A stretch of 64,000 bases of DNA, from positions 452,166,014 to 452,230,013 of the forward strand of contig CM062810.1 of the NCBI GenBank assembly GCA_031772625.1. The letters are read 5' to 3'. A model generated the notes under the pieces. The model did no database searches, was not told the DNA's origin, and saw only the letters and a program-made list of their open reading frames with translations. Source of the DNA: Pinus tabuliformis. Taxonomy: Eukaryota; Streptophyta; Pinopsida; Pinales; Pinaceae. Numbering within the stretch: position 1 is the stretch's first letter; each line of letters starts with the position of its first letter. Below, one piece after another: positions 30,492 to 42,985 of this stretch. The position numbers and the translations under genes were made by a program.

Positions 30492-32540
30492 TGTTGGCAT
30501 CATGATACATATGTTGTACTTGATGGCAACCCAATCATCTCAGATAATAAATTATAGTGTAGAGAAAAGTTCATGCACTTATATGCAGAGAAAGGTTTAT
30601 TTCATGTAGAGAAACGTTCATGCACTTTTATGCAGAGAAAAGTTTATTTCATGTAGAGAAAAAGTTCACGCACTTTCATGCAAGGAAAAGCACGTATATG
30701 TTGGAGAACTTACCTTTGGTCCATGGTAATTAGTCCTCGGTATTTGAACCTATGAGGAAAAGTGCGTATATGTTGGAGAACTTACCTTTGGTCCATGGTA
30801 GTTAGTCCTTGGTATTTGAACCTATGAGGAAAAGCACGTATATGTTGGAGAACTTACCTTTGGTCCATGGTAGTTAGTCCTTGGTATTTGAACCTATGGT
30901 TTTGGACCATGGTACTTCGTCAAAAGTGTTGATCTCACGTACTTTCATGGTTGGTTCATGGTATTAGTCCAACAGTTTTTTCATCCTATGGTTTTGGCCC
31001 GTGGTATTGTGAAAGGCCTAAGCCTATATAAAGCAAAGGAGATCACTTGGCTAATTCATTCTTGCAATTGAATATCTTAAGATCTGAAATATTGGGTTAT
31101 TGTTTTGAAAGTTTGATCTATGAAAGTGAAGTTGAAAGCGAATCTGTGAAGGGTGATCTCTCGAGCGCTGTAGCTGCGGAAGTGCGGAGGCGCCACAGAA
31201 GGCGCAGTGCGGAGGCGCCACAGAAGGCGCAGTGTGGAGACGCCACAAAGGTGCCACAGAAGGTGCAGTGCGAAGATGCCACAGAGGGCGTAGTGCGGAG
31301 GCGCCACAGAAGGCGTAGTGCGGAGGCGCCACAGAAGGCGCAGTGTAGAGGCGCCAGAGAAGGCGCAGTGGAGAGGCGCCACAGAAGGCGCAGTGCAGAG
31401 GCGCCACAGAAGGCGCATTGCGAAGGCGCTACAGAAGGCGCAGTGCAGAGGCACCACAGAAGGCGCAGTGCGGAGACGTCACAGAGGCGCCACAGAAGGC
31501 GCAGTGCGAAGACGCCACAGAGGCGCCACAAAAGGCGTAGTGCAGAGGCGCCACAGAAGGCGCAGTGCAGAGGCGCCATAGAAGGCGCAGTGTGGAGACG
31601 CCACAGAGGCGCCATAGAAGGCGCAGTGCGAAGGCGCCACAGAAGGCGCAGGTGCGGTGGTCGTGGCGCCACAGAAGGTGTAGGTGTGGAGGTAGTACAG
31701 ATATCCGCAGATCTATACCAGTGAAGTTGCGATCCCTGCTTAAAATTTGTTTTAACTGCCTTTGACTATTTTGCAGGGTTTTGGGTGCATAACTGATGTT
31801 TGGTTACTGGTATTGAGTTCAGATAACAGCATGATTAATGACTTATCTTTATGTACTAGATCTGGTTGATAACTCTCATAATATCATTATGTATGGATCT
31901 GGTGATTGGGTGATTCAGAACGTTGTTTGATTATAAGCTTCAATGTTGTTGTTGGGTCCAGTATGAAAATTGGATGAAAAGTGGCCTTTTAGATTATGTG
32001 TTGTGCTTCACTGTATCTAGTCTGAAAATTGATGAAACGTGGTACCTGGAGGAGAGAAGATTGTAGGCCAGCGCCTATGTACTAGTATCTAAGCTAGTAC
32101 AAAAGCTAAGGGAGATCTTTGGAGCATTGTAGCAGGTAGCAGCCTGCGTACTAGTAAATGGATCGGCTAGTACAAGAGAAAAGGGGGTTGTAGCTCCCGT
32201 ACTGGTATAAGACTGCACCAGTACAAATATTGTAAAAGGATTTTCTTATTAAGGAGAAGATTGAGATGACTTGCAGCAGGTGGTTTTTCTCCCGCATTGG
32301 GTTTCCACCTTATATCATGGTGTTCATGTGTGTGCCTTATGTGTGATGATCTATTCTCTATTACGACATATGTTATCTGATAATATGGTTGATAATGTTC
32401 TAATGCACTCATTGAAGATCAATTAACTTAATCATAAGAAGTTGTGGAAGTAGCATATATGAATCTGATTATGGAAATGAAAAAGTTTTATTAATGTGAT
32501 AATACTGATTCACCCCCCCCTCTCAGTATTATTTCCAACA
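30492..32540 (+). repeat. Element G 3' LTR
   Basis: 2,049 bp, TGTTGGCATCATGATAC… to …TTTCCAACA. The unique parts match the 5' LTR closely; the length differs because the minisatellite has a different unit order and number. Confidence 0.92.
31175..31690 (+). repeat. 25-bp minisatellite in G 3' LTR
   Basis: The same 25/36-bp hairpin-bearing unit as in the 5' LTR, about 20 units. Unit variants are arranged differently from the 5' copy, so the array has changed since insertion or during reverse transcription. Confidence 0.92.
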
Positions 32541-33780
32541 CTTTTATCTAGACACCACTAGATTTTCACCTCCACTTTCAGGAACCACAGAAATATTGCA
32601 CCCATCAATAACAGTGCTATGTTGCAACTTGTACAGAGTTCCAATCCGAACTCCCCACATCAATACCAGGGCTCCTTGAACCATCTTGCAGGTATCTTTC
32701 TTGAACACTGTTTTTACACCTGCACCAGCCAACTTGCTTACATAAGTCAGATTTTTGGCTAATGCAGGAATATGCAGAACACCCGGAAGTGTTCTAATCC
32801 TTCCACCTTGAAACTTCAACTTGACGTTTCCACGACCAATGATTCTATCCTTCCTGACACCCCCTAAGAATAAATCCCCACCATCCCATCTCTCATACTC
32901 GCAGAACCACTCTTTATGGGGAGTGAAGTGAAAGGATGCACCTAAGTCAATCAACCATGCGTTATGATCTACATGTGTACTTTAAGAAGAATCCAAGTAC
33001 ACATACCCACCTTCATCTAAGATGGTTTTCGCTTCTATAGAAGGAGCATCATCAGATCCCTTTCCTTTCTCAGGATATTTAGATTTACAATCCTTATTGT
33101 GGTACCCTTACTTTCCGCATTTCCAACACACCTTTACAGGTTTTCCTGGAGATTTAGATCTCCCACTTGAGGACTTATTTTTGTTTCTGTTCTAGGACCG
33201 TCTTCGTATAGATAAGGCATCACCATTCTGGTTCTCCATATTTTTCTGTCTCATCTTCTCCGTCGGTAAGGATGAGACTATTCCATCAAACTGCAAGGCA
33301 GTTGCATTAATACCTATTGCAACAACCAAACTATCCCATGAATCTGGTAGAGAACACAACAAACTGATGCACTTATCTTCATCTGAAATTTTAATATCAA
33401 CACGTAATAACTAGCTTACCATAGTATTAAATGCATTCAGATGCTCTTTCACCGAGTCTCCATCTTTCATCCTCAGGTTATATATCTTTTTTCGTAGGAA
33501 CAATTTATTCACTAGAGACTTAGATTGGTACAAAGTCCCTAACTTGTCCCACAAAGCCTCCATCGTATCTTTCCTTGATATATTTAGAAATACTGAATCT
33601 GAGACACACAATCGTATTGTTCTTTTTGCCTTCTGATCCAACTTCTTCTAGTCTTCATCAGAAATTGTCGTTGGTCTAGTACCCAGATCTATTGCGATCA
33701 ACTGATCTTTATCCACCAACAGGTCCTCCATATTAATTTTCCACAACTCAAAACTCTAACCATTAAATTTCTCAATCTCT
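32541..33780 (-). pseudogene. Cop-F gag and protease remnant
   Basis: Read right to left: a UBN2-type gag segment (33641-33411; KDTMEALWDKLGTLYQSKSL), a zinc knuckle near 33150-33090 (CWKCGK-stop-GYHNKDC, with a stop inside), and a protease-like segment (32954-32544) with IDLGASFHFTP and LTYVSKLAGAG. Multiple stops. It joins the integrase part at 25886 once element G is removed. Confidence 0.8.
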
Positions 33781-33908
33781 ATCTTTCCATTGGTCACCAT
33801 ATTCTTTCACCACAAGAATCAATCCCACATATCTTTCACTGAACAGGGTCTACCATAGGCCCGAGAAAAACCCCTCAGCAGCAAAGGCTTCCCCTTGAAG
33901 CCAAAACA

Positions 33909-33920
33909 ACTCTGATACCA
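33909..33920 (-). other. Primer-binding site of Cop-F (initiator tRNA-Met type)
   Basis: Minus strand TGGTATCAGAGT, two bases from the LTR. Confidence 0.85.
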
Positions 33921-33922
33921 AA

Positions 33923-34394
33923 TGTAGGTTTTAACCCCGTACAAAAATTACCTGCATATGAATTCTAAAAACAAAAAATAAACAATGGCAAGATCATAAC
34001 ACATAAAAAAATATACACAGAGATTTTCGCCTGGATCCCAAAATTGGGACTACCAGATTCATTTTTCATTATGTTCCTTTCAATGTTACAATGCATATAT
34101 ATACATGCTGAAGCATCCATAAACCCCAATCCATTAACCCTAGATTAGAGCATAACCATAGTTACCTTGACTAGATCTACAAAACACCATGGATCAAAAA
34201 CCATCGCACCTAAAAGCACGTGCAAAATCCATGCACAAAACCATAGGTAGGTTTGCCCACCTAATATAGGGTCCAGAAAACAAAATTCCCAGGGTGCTGC
34301 CCAAGATCCCATAGAGGGGGCCTACCACTCCCCGTCTACTCCCCCAGCTAAACTTCTAGGGCTAGTCGTGGAAAGAATATAACATAACCCAACA
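33923..34394 (-). repeat. Cop-F 5' LTR (element orientation)
   Basis: 472 bp. In element orientation it runs TGTTGGGTTATGTTATATTC… to …GGTTAAAACCTACA. It is homologous to the Cop-D LTR at 24126. Confidence 0.85.
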
Positions 34395-34750
34395 TAGTAA
34401 ACCATAATTACCTATTGGGGCAAACTCCTATCTATTGGGAAACCCGTTTTTTGGTAGCTTTCATGAAGGTGGGGGCATGCCTTTTGTCTCATCACTTTAT
34501 ACGATCCCACCACCACCTTAAGGAAACTATTGTGCTTTACAACTTGTACACCTCGATAGAAACCAATTGATGGGAGGACCTCCTGGTCCCTCTTGTCACC
34601 ATGCTCTTCCATGTTCTGATACGAAAACACCTACCCCATTACCATTCTTAGCTACTCTTGATTTTCAAGATCATTACAACTGGACCAATGGTCCCATCAA
34701 TCATAACTTTCTTTTGCCTCCAATTCCACATAAGATTCCTGTAAACATTC
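34395..34750 (+). pseudogene. Gyp-I gag remnant, N-terminal piece
   Basis: From about 34620 the plus strand reads TPLPFLATLDF…PPIPHKIPVNI, matching the start of the capsid domain in Gyp-B (LPFIATLDLPDL…, residues ~207-245). It stops matching exactly where insertion H begins. The upstream part (34395-34600) is open but not recognisable. Removing H joins it in frame to the piece at 62094. Confidence 0.78.
34746..34750. repeat. Target-site duplication of H, left copy
   Basis: CATTC, repeated at 62094-62098. With H and one copy removed, gag reads continuously (…VNIPKFEGK…). Confidence 0.85.
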
Positions 34751-34989
34751 TGTTGTAGCTGCTACAACCACCCTCCAAAAAATTTCCTTCGCTTCATTTC
34801 AGAGCCTCCCTCCTCAAAATCATTGCAACTATCCTACACTGATCATGTACTTGTGCTTATTTAGGTTCATCTGTGATTTCACAACTTGTGTTCAACTCGC
34901 TTGTTTTGTCAGTCAACCACAAGCACACGCAACACTTGGTTCACATTCAGTCAATCAGTTGCTGGGAAAAATTGCACAAACCTGGAGGA

Positions 34990-35240
34990 CAAATTGTCTT
35001 CCCCCTAGAAATGCATAGAGCAGCCCAACAACTACCCTACACTCAGAAATTGCACATAGAAGGCCAACTAGCATGGCTCTGGAAATTGCACAAAGCAGGC
35101 CAACCAACACTCATCTCCAGAAATGCGCAGTTTCAGCCAACTGCACTGTTCTTTGGAAATGCGCAGAAATGGCCAGCTGCACTGCTCTCTAGAAATGTGT
35201 AGAGTAGCCTAGCATCACTACTCTGGAAATTTTTGTAGAG
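34990..35240 (+). repeat. Degenerate ~48-bp tandem repeats in H
   Basis: About five imperfect units with the pattern GGAAATTGCACAAAGCAGGCCAAC, varying as GGAAATGCGCAG. Further scattered members (CTGCGCAATGGG, CTGCGCATTGGG) occur at 36150-36320. Confidence 0.65.
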
Positions 35241-35542
35241 TTGTCCAATCGTCTAGGGCTTGTCCATCCAAAAACAACGCCAAGGTTTTTCCTCTATTTT
35301 TGTCTGTCGCATGTGTTGGTAGGCTATTTGGTTCCCTCCAGAACTGCACAATCCTTCCTTGCATGTTGGGAAATTTTTCTCGAAAATGAAAAAAAGAAAA
35401 AAGAGAGAAAGTATCCCTATATTTTAGGGATCTACTTTTAGCAGTAGGAGTTACATGAAAAACAATTTTAGAAACTTCCCACCAAGTGTCACCGTTTCCT
35501 AGATTTCTGGCATGCATGTCATAAACCCTAATTTCATCAAAT

Positions 35543-35649
35543 CTATTTAAACAAATCCTTCGAACTCATTATTCATATTCGATATTAGAGCTCTAGAATT
35601 CCTGGAGAATCTAGGAACCTTCAGCACAGTCGGCATAACTTTTTCAGGT
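35543..35649 (+). promoter_or_regulatory. TATA box and leader donor site of H
   Basis: CTATTTAAAC at 35543-35552 is followed about 100 bases later by a consensus donor TTTTTCAG|GTAAGT (GT at 35648). A matching acceptor TTTCCTTGTGCAG|ATG occurs at 42985, beyond Cop-2. This suggests H began with a promoter and a leader intron of roughly 1.1 kb before Cop-2 landed in it. Confidence 0.45.
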
Positions 35650-36502
35650 AAGTTTTTCTTTTCATGACTTTGGCCACTTTTTCTATCACATTTTAGTTTT
35701 CGGCTTGTATGAGTATTGTTCCCTTGGTTTTATTGAATGATGCTCGCGTGTCAATGTATTTTAGCTTATAGAAGTGTTGTTTAAAGTTTTTCATTACCTT
35801 TCCTTAGTGTCGCACGTGTAACACTATTTTCGCACTCATAGTCTCCATTTCAACGACTCGCTTAATGAGCTAAATGGTTTTGTCGTTTGACTAATTTATG
35901 CACTTTCTTTAATGACATGGATGTTTATTTCACTTAGATTTGCACCAGCTTCACACACACATTCACTCCTTCATATTTTCGGGTTGTCATTGGGTAGATC
36001 CAAGCTATCTCGGTCGATATCCTGTCTCTCCCAGCATGCTCTACCCATTCTAGTCAAGGCTCTGCCTTGCCTCCAGGAATTGTGCATAGGCTTCCCACAC
36101 TATCTCCCAACTATGCTATACACAATCATAGGAATAAGTGGCCATTCCTCCCCATTGGAACTGCGCAATGGGTAGTTCCATCCAGGAACCCAACCTGACT
36201 ATTCTGTGCATTGCGCTATTTTAGTCAGTAGTCAGCCTCCCTGGACTGCGCATTGGGTAGATCCAACCAATTGTCAGCCTATCTGATAGCTGCGACTGCA
36301 CAATGCATAGTTCCAAATCACAGTCTCCCAGCTTCCAAAGTCAGTGTTGTGCAATCTTACCCTGTAGTTAGCAGTTTATTACCTGAATGTTTCTCGAAGT
36401 TGTTTGATGTTTTTCGCTGACATTGTCTCTCCATGAGTGTCTTCTCTATCTCTAGGTACCACAGGTTTTTGAGTAGTGTCTTAGTAGTACATGTATCATG
36501 GA

Positions 36503-36951
36503 TGTTAGGATATTCTGACACATATGAAATAGTTAAGTATAACTTGCCCTAGTGTAGAGTTAGGTAAAGTTTGTTTCTTTACTATGTACTTTTGTAACTT
36601 ACAATCTGAGGGTCATGATATGTTCTAGACATGAAGTGATCGACCGATTCATTCTCTCCTCAGTATTACCGTCATTTGATCTGTGTCTTAACACCCAATT
36701 GGTCCATGATCTCTATTTAAAGAACATGGAGGGTCATTTGTAGGGTAACTGTTCATGAGAGAAGCTTATGTAAATTTTTATTCTTTTATTAATAAATTGC
36801 CTGAAGTGGCCGCGTCAGCTCAGGCCATGGATTGTTTCCCTCTTTGAGGGTTTTAACCATGTCAAGAATACTGGTGTATTGATCTATGATCTGTTTGTGA
36901 GATGTGTCCTTTGGTGTTCAGTCTGAGGAACTTACCCTTTAAATTCCTACA
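36503..36951 (+). repeat. Cop-2 5' LTR
   Basis: 449 bp, TGTTAGGATATTC… to …AATTCCTACA, with CTATTTAAAG near 36713. Confidence 0.93.
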
Positions 36952-36963
36952 TGGTATGAGAGC
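36952..36963 (+). other. Primer-binding site of Cop-2
   Basis: TGGTATGAGAGC directly after the LTR; one mismatch to the usual initiator tRNA-Met PBS TGGTATCAGAGC. Confidence 0.88.
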
Positions 36964-38122
36964 TATTTGATAGCTACATTCATTTGTGATCCAAATCTGA
37001 AGCTGGTACAACTGCATCCGACTGTCGTTTCCTAGATCTATTGTTTTTTACTGCTTTCGGGCTGAGAGGACTGCTCTATTGTGTTAGGAGCATCTTTTCC
37101 AGCAAGGAACCCATTTTGTTTCATGCAAAAAGGTTTTTGATAGCCCTAACTATGTCATTTATAAGATCTAGAGGTATACAATATTTATTTGCAGTTCTAG
37201 CTATTCATCTCTTTGTTTATTTCAGTTTATTTAGCTCTCTGTTTTTTATTACTGTATCTATAGCTTTCATTTATGCGTATGCTCTTTGCCTTGTGACTCT
37301 ATGTGGTCTGGGAAAATTAGTAACATAAATGAAGGATTTTTCTCATGCATATGCTCTTTTCCACCGCGCCTTAGTGTGATCTTGGAAAACTAGAAACATT
37401 GAGGAAACTATTTAGTTTCTCGCTAAAGCTAACTTCAAGCCGTAAGGTTTGTTTTTTTTGCATGTCCATGTTGGGTTTTGTGGTTTTTTTTTGTAGGAAA
37501 AAAAATAGTTTTTTCAGGTAAGCACGAACCCCAAAGCTTCAATGACTTAAAAAAAAAAAACCTTCCTCTTTTGCAAAAATTACTGACCTTTTAAACTAGC
37601 TCACTTGGTCCAAAGTTACTTTATGAGAATAGAAGTCTTTCGTTCAAGTCTTTCTTTTTGTTGAGTTACTTTTTCAAAAAGCACATGTAACTTATGTTTT
37701 AAAGTTACTTTATGTAAAAATGTTCTCACCCATTATAAAAGTGAGTCACTTATAATCCTAAAGTCTCTTTATATTTTATTTAAGTTACAATTTAGTGGGC
37801 AACTCATAAAGTACCATTGTAAAAGTGACTTTCACTTATTTGTAAAAGTGAGTCACATAATGTTTTTTTTTAAGTGAGCTAATTAGATTACGTCTAGAAA
37901 GGCGGGGGGGGGGGGGGGATTTTTTTTTAAATATAATATTATCATTCATTTCCACACATTCATGCACTTTTTTGGCATCTTCAACAATTTGTTTTCAAAT
38001 AGCCATAAATTCTTCATCCGGACTCGGTTTCCTGAGTTGTTTTTTTTTAATCAGCCTAACTTTTCGAGATATTTCCATTGGAACACTTAGTTTCAGCATA
38101 TATAGCTTCAGTTTTTGTTAAA
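36964..38122 (+). other. Cop-2 leader
   Basis: No coding frame of note. It contains imperfect AAAGTTACTTTATG / GTGAGTCACTT repeats (37570-37880) and a 15-base G run followed by A and nine T (37904-37928). Confidence 0.6.
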
Positions 38123-38995
38123 ATGGAAATTCAATGCCAAGTTATTCTTGACAACGCCAACTATTTCCAATGGTGGTCCTACATTGTGGATTTACTTAGA
38201 AGTAAATGTCTTTACAGAATAGCCTCAGGCCAAGAAAAAAATCTCAAGATAAAGATAAGGCAACCAAATGGGAAAATAGGAAAGATCAAGCATGTGGGTT
38301 GATAGGGATGTCTATTTCTCCAGACCTTAGATTCCATAATGCACAACTTGATACTACTAATGAAGCAACGAAACAACTCACTAAATTTTTTGGAATTAAA
38401 AATGAAATTAGAGCCCATCAACTTGAAAATGAGTTGCTTACATTGGACCCCAATAATTTTTCTTCCATTGAATATTTTTTGTCCAAGTTCAAGACCCTTA
38501 TACTTCTCTTGGAAGGTGTTAAGGTTAAGAAAGAATATGGTAGCCTTATCCATTCCATTCTTACTAAGTTGGGACGAGCTTACTCTGTATTTGTTTCCAC
38601 CTTCCATTCTACTAGAGAAGCCTCTATTTCTCAAGGACAAGACTATAAGTCCCACTCTTTTGATTCCTTTTGTGATTCTTTAATAAGAGAACAAGAAAAG
38701 CTCTTATATCTTGGTCTTCTTAAACTTGGAAACTCTTCTAAGAAAGCCTTAGCCACCTAGTAGCAACCAAATTCAAAGAATCTTAAGAAGAAGTATCCTG
38801 AAAAGAATGGCCCTAAACCAAATAAGGGTCCTCAACAATTTCAGTCTCAAAATGAAAAATAATTTCAATAAAATGATGAGGCAAATAAAAACAAAGGGAA
38901 GAAGACTAATAGACATTGCCACTTTTGTAATCAAGATGGCCACTTAGGATCCAAATTCTTTAAGAAGATGGAAGCCTTGGAAGCAACAACGAAGA
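38123..38995 (+). pseudogene. Cop-2 gag remnant
   Basis: It starts at ATG 38123 (MEIQCQVILDNANYFQWWSY, a normal copia gag N-terminus). A frameshift near 38210 moves reading to the adjacent frame (38206-38760), which holds the UBN2-like region. A zinc knuckle near 38920-38960 reads CHFCNQDGHLGSKF: the final Cys of CX2CX4HX4C is Phe. Stops at about 38758 and 38860. Confidence 0.85.
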
Positions 38996-40600
38996 AGCAT
39001 AACATCCATTTGGAGCACTCTTCAACTTCAACTTCATCTTTAGGAATAGCACTTTCTGCATGTGGTTGTCAAGCATCTTGGTCTAGTTATGCACTAAATG
39101 TATCTTCTTCTTCTCATTCTCATGAGTGGCTCATTGATTCTGGAGCTTCTTATCACATGGCCAAAAACAAAGCTATGTTTTCTTCTTTAAATTATTGTAA
39201 CACCCAAAATATATATGTTGGTGATGATAGATCTCTTAGTGTTGTAGGGAATGGAATTGTTCATCTAGATAATGGTAAATTTAATGATGTATTATGTGTT
39301 TGAACCTTATCCTACAACCTTCTATCTGTATATCAGATAACTCATTTAGGTGAAGGTAAAATCATTGAATTTTCACCTCACGATGTTGTAATTAAGGACA
39401 TAAGAGATCCTAGATAGATTTTAGCTACTGGCATTGTTGATGATTCTACAAGGTTGTATAAGTTTAACAACTTTGTGTCATAAAATATTCCCTCGATATT
39501 TGTTGCTCATAATGATGAAGTGAGCAAACTTTGGCATGAGCGATTTTGTCACTTAAACTATCGCTCCCTTCATAATCTATTTAAAGAAAATATGGTGATA
39601 GGTCTTCCAATGGTATCTTGCAGAGATGGTGTTTGTTCCGGATGTGTACTCAGAAAACATCATCGGGATAGTTTTGAAAAACATGCCTCTTGGCACGCCT
39701 CAGCCCCTTTACAACTTGTGCATAGTGATTTATATGGTCCACTTCTAGTTCTTTCATTCTCTAGCTACAAGTATTTCTTAACTTTCATTGATGATTTCTC
39801 CAGACACACTTGGGTATACTTCTTAAAACTCAAGAGTGAAGTATTTAACATGTTCTTAGCCTTTAAGGCCTTTGTTGAAAAACAATTTGGACATCAAATT
39901 CTTGTGCTAAGATATGATAATGGAAGAGAATATGTTAACAACAAATTCATTAACTTTTCACTGAGAATGGAATTCAAATGCAACATATTGTTCCACATAC
40001 TCCACAAAAAAATGGTGTAGCTGAAAGGAAGAATCACACCTTAAATGAAATGGCTAATTGTATGCTTCAATCTAAAGGTCTTAGTCTTAATTTTTGGGCA
40101 GAAGCAATTAACTCTACAAATTACATAGTAAATCACACTCCTGCTAAGGTTTTAAAGAATATCACTCCAGAAGAAGCATGGAGCTCAATTAAACCAGTTG
40201 TAAGTCACTTTTGTGTTTTTGAAAGTGAAGCATGGGCCCATATTCCAGATGAGAAACATAAAGCTTTAGAACCTAAGAGTGAAAAGGGTACTTTTTTTGG
40301 ATATTTTCAAGATGTCAAAGGATATATACTTATTCCACTTAAGTACAAAAATGTGATCGCTAGAAGAGATGTAAAGTTTGTTGAAAATGTATCGACCTAT
40401 GAGCCTAGTTTGGCGGATGTGACACCTCTCTCTATCCCTTCTACTTCTGAAAATATTTCTTCTTCAGATGATGACATTGAGGATGACAATCCTCCCCCAC
40501 CTTCTCAGGATCCTCCTTCAACTCCTTAGCTTCTAAATCGGTCCATGATACTCAGGATGTAGCAGGAGCTCTTGCTGATGATCCTACAGATCAGTGATGT
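38996..40600 (+). pseudogene. Cop-2 protease and integrase remnant
   Basis: Protease with WLIDSGASYHMA (near 39130). Integrase with an HHCC zinc region (HERFCHLNYRSLH … CSGCVLRKHH, 39535-39660) and the catalytic triad in HSDLYGP, YDNGREY and NGVAERKNH. The tail ends in an acidic, Pro/Ser-rich linker. Stops near 39301, 39415 and 39481, and a frameshift near 39975, prevent translation. Confidence 0.87.
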
Positions 40601-42193
40601 ACACGTTCTTAGTTCGATAGAGCCTCTTCTTTATTGGCTCAAGCTTGAGCGAATTATGATCTTGACACCTTTGCAGAAGCTTCAGGCCATCCAGATTGGG
40701 ATGCAACTATGAATGAAGAATATCATTCATTATTGGCAAATGGTACATGAGATATTGTTCCTCTTCCAAAGGGACGAAAACTTGTTAGATGAAAATGGGT
40801 TTACAGAACCATGTATGGACCAGATGAAAAAGTTGATAAACATAAAGCTCATCTTGTTGCTAAGGGTTTTTCACAAGTTGAAGGCATTGAGTATACTCAA
40901 ACCTTCTCCCCTATTGCAAAAATTAACTCTATCCACCTTATTCTTTCCCTTGCTACCTCTTTCAAATGGGAAGTCCATCAAATGGATGTTAAATCTGCCC
41001 TCTTGCATGGGGACTTGCATGAAGAAATTTATATGGAACAACCTACTGACCTTATACAAATAGACTCCAACCTTGTATGTCAGCTTAAGAAATCCCTTTA
41101 TGGTCTCAAGCAAGCCCCCTGGGCTTGGTATGCCAAAATGGATAGATTTCTTTTAGAAACTGGCTTTTCTAGGTGTCATTCTGACAATACTATCTACACC
41201 AAGAAAGTGGGCAAGTATCTTATCATTCTTGTTCTTTATGTTGATGATATTATCCTTACTGGTATTGATCCCAACCTTACAAACCATGTGAAGTCCAACC
41301 TTAAAAAGAAGTTTGAAATGATAGACTTAGGACACTTGCATTATTTTCTTGGTCTTCAAGTCCTGCAATCCAAGGAAGGTATTTCCCTTTCCCAATCCAA
41401 GTATTCCCATGATATTCTATGACATTTTCACATGGAAGACTGTAAGACAGCTCCTTCTCCCTTTCATTCTGGACCCAAACTTTCAGTCACTTGTACTGCC
41501 CCTGAAGTTGATGCTACCTTATACCGTCAACTTGTAGGAAAACTTTTGCATCTGACCCATAATCGTCTTGACCTTTCCTTTGTTGTTGGCCTTAATATTC
41601 GGTTTATGAAAAACCCACATGAAAGTCATTGGAGAGAAGCTAAAAGAATACTTTGTTATGTTTGAGGTACAGTTCAGTTTGGGATTAATTATAGTGCAGA
41701 AGCATCTCTTCTATTGGTTGGTTTTACTAATTCCAATTGGGTTGGTGACCCTGATGATCAGAAGTCTATTGCAGGTTATGTGTTCACTCTTGGTTTAGGA
41801 CTTATTACATGGGCTTGCAAGAGCCAAAGTTCCAATTCTCTTTCTTCAGCAGAAGTAGAGTATCATGGTGCCATAGAAGTGAGTAAGGAAGCCATGTGGC
41901 TTCGTCAGATCCTGTCAAAGTTTGGCTTTCAGCAGCATCCGACTACACTTTGGTGTGATAATCAAAGTGCCATTCAACTATGAAAAGATCTAGTGCAACA
42001 TCAGCATAACAAATACATTGAACTACACATGCACTTCATCAGAAATCTCATTCATGACCATGTTCTTGAAGTGCAATATTGCTCAAAAAATGATCAAGTT
42101 GTAGACATCTTTACAAAGGCTGTCACAGAGGCGAGGTTTACTAAACTTCAATTTATGGTTCGAGTTCATGAAGTTGTCAGTAAGGGGGGATAG
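40601..42193 (+). pseudogene. Cop-2 RT and RNase H remnant
   Basis: RT (40811-41422) includes DVKSALLHGDLHEE, LYGLKQAPWAWY and the YVDD box (near 41240). RNase H (41570-42193) includes DPDDQKSIAGYVFT, SSAEVEYHGAIEVSKEA and CDNQSAIQL. Stops near 40750, 41420, 41663 and 41981. It ends in a stop at 42191, followed by purine tracts and the LTR. Confidence 0.88.
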
Positions 42194-42274
42194 GCTCTAA
42201 TGCCTCCTTTATTCTCCTATTGTGTCATATATGTAAATCCTCCAATCCTATCCCAAGTTGTTCTTAACGGGGGA

Positions 42275-42723
42275 TGTTAGGATATTCCGGAACATAGGAA
42301 ATAGTTACGTATAAGTTGGTCTAGTGTAGAGTTAGGTAAAGTTTGTTTCTTTACTATGTACTTTTGTAACTTACAATCTCATGGTCATGATATGTTATAG
42401 ACATGAAGTGATCTGATGATTCATTCTCTCCTCAGTATTACCGACACTTGATCCATGGCTTAACACCTGATTGGTCCATGATCTCTATTTAAAGAGAATG
42501 GAGGGTCATTTGTAGGGTAACCATTCATGAAAGAATCTTATGTAAATTTTCATTCTTTTATTAATAAATTGCCTAAAGTGGCCACGTTGGCTCAGGTCGT
42601 GGACTATTTCCCTCTTTGAGGGTTTTAACCATGTCAATAATACTGGTGTATTGATCTATGATATGTTTGTGAGTGGTGTCCTTTGGTGTTCTATCTAAGG
42701 AACTTACCCTGTAAATTCCTACA
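42275..42723 (+). repeat. Cop-2 3' LTR
   Basis: 449 bp, preceded by AACGGGGGA (PPT). Confidence 0.93.
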
Positions 42724-42985
42724 AAGGCCTCCAAGAGAGCTAGATCAAAAGACATAGTATAAAAAAGTATTGGGGACATGGTTGAACAAGGGTAAATGAG
42801 CTTTCCTATGTAGACATAAACACACATGTTCATTGATAAGATCATGAAGATCACATGGAAGGACATCAACACCATCTTCTCACAAAGATTTGAGGAGAAC
42901 CTAGAGGATCAAAATGTCTATATGAACATCCATAATACAAGAGGATACAAAGTTTCCTGTAATTTTACCGTGTTTCCTTGTGCAG

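Larger units (their letters stand above)
25887..32540 (+). mobile_element. Element G: Sirevirus-like, gag-only, 2-kb LTRs
   Basis: 6,654 bp with TSD CTTTT, a tRNA-Met PBS, a degenerate gag and an array of polypurine tracts before the 3' LTR. Long LTRs, a coiled-coil gag with several zinc knuckles and multiple PPTs are features described for Sirevirus copia elements. There is no protease, integrase or RT, so it would need a helper. The LTRs are nearly the same outside their repeat arrays. It is inserted between protease and integrase of Cop-F. Confidence 0.88.
24563..34394 (-). mobile_element. Ty1/copia element Cop-F, 5' part, hosting G and Cop-D
   Basis: Minus strand. Read from the right: 5' LTR, PBS, gag, protease, interrupted by element G (TSD CTTTT), then integrase and the start of RT, where it is cut by Cop-D. 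The remaining RT, RNase H and 3' LTR presumably lie left of the window. The integrase tail is very similar to Cop-D (GCDAYVHVPK… and VTRKVVYN blocks), so the two belong to one family. Confidence 0.82.
36503..42723 (+). mobile_element. Full-length but decayed Ty1/copia element Cop-2
   Basis: 6,221 bp with two 449-bp LTRs, PBS, gag, protease, integrase, RT, RNase H and PPT in copia order. The LTRs differ at several dozen positions by eye (around 8%), so it is old. Flanks are ATGGA on the left and AAGGC on the right: no TSD, which suggests recombination between copies or flank loss. Same family as Cop-1. Confidence 0.92.
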
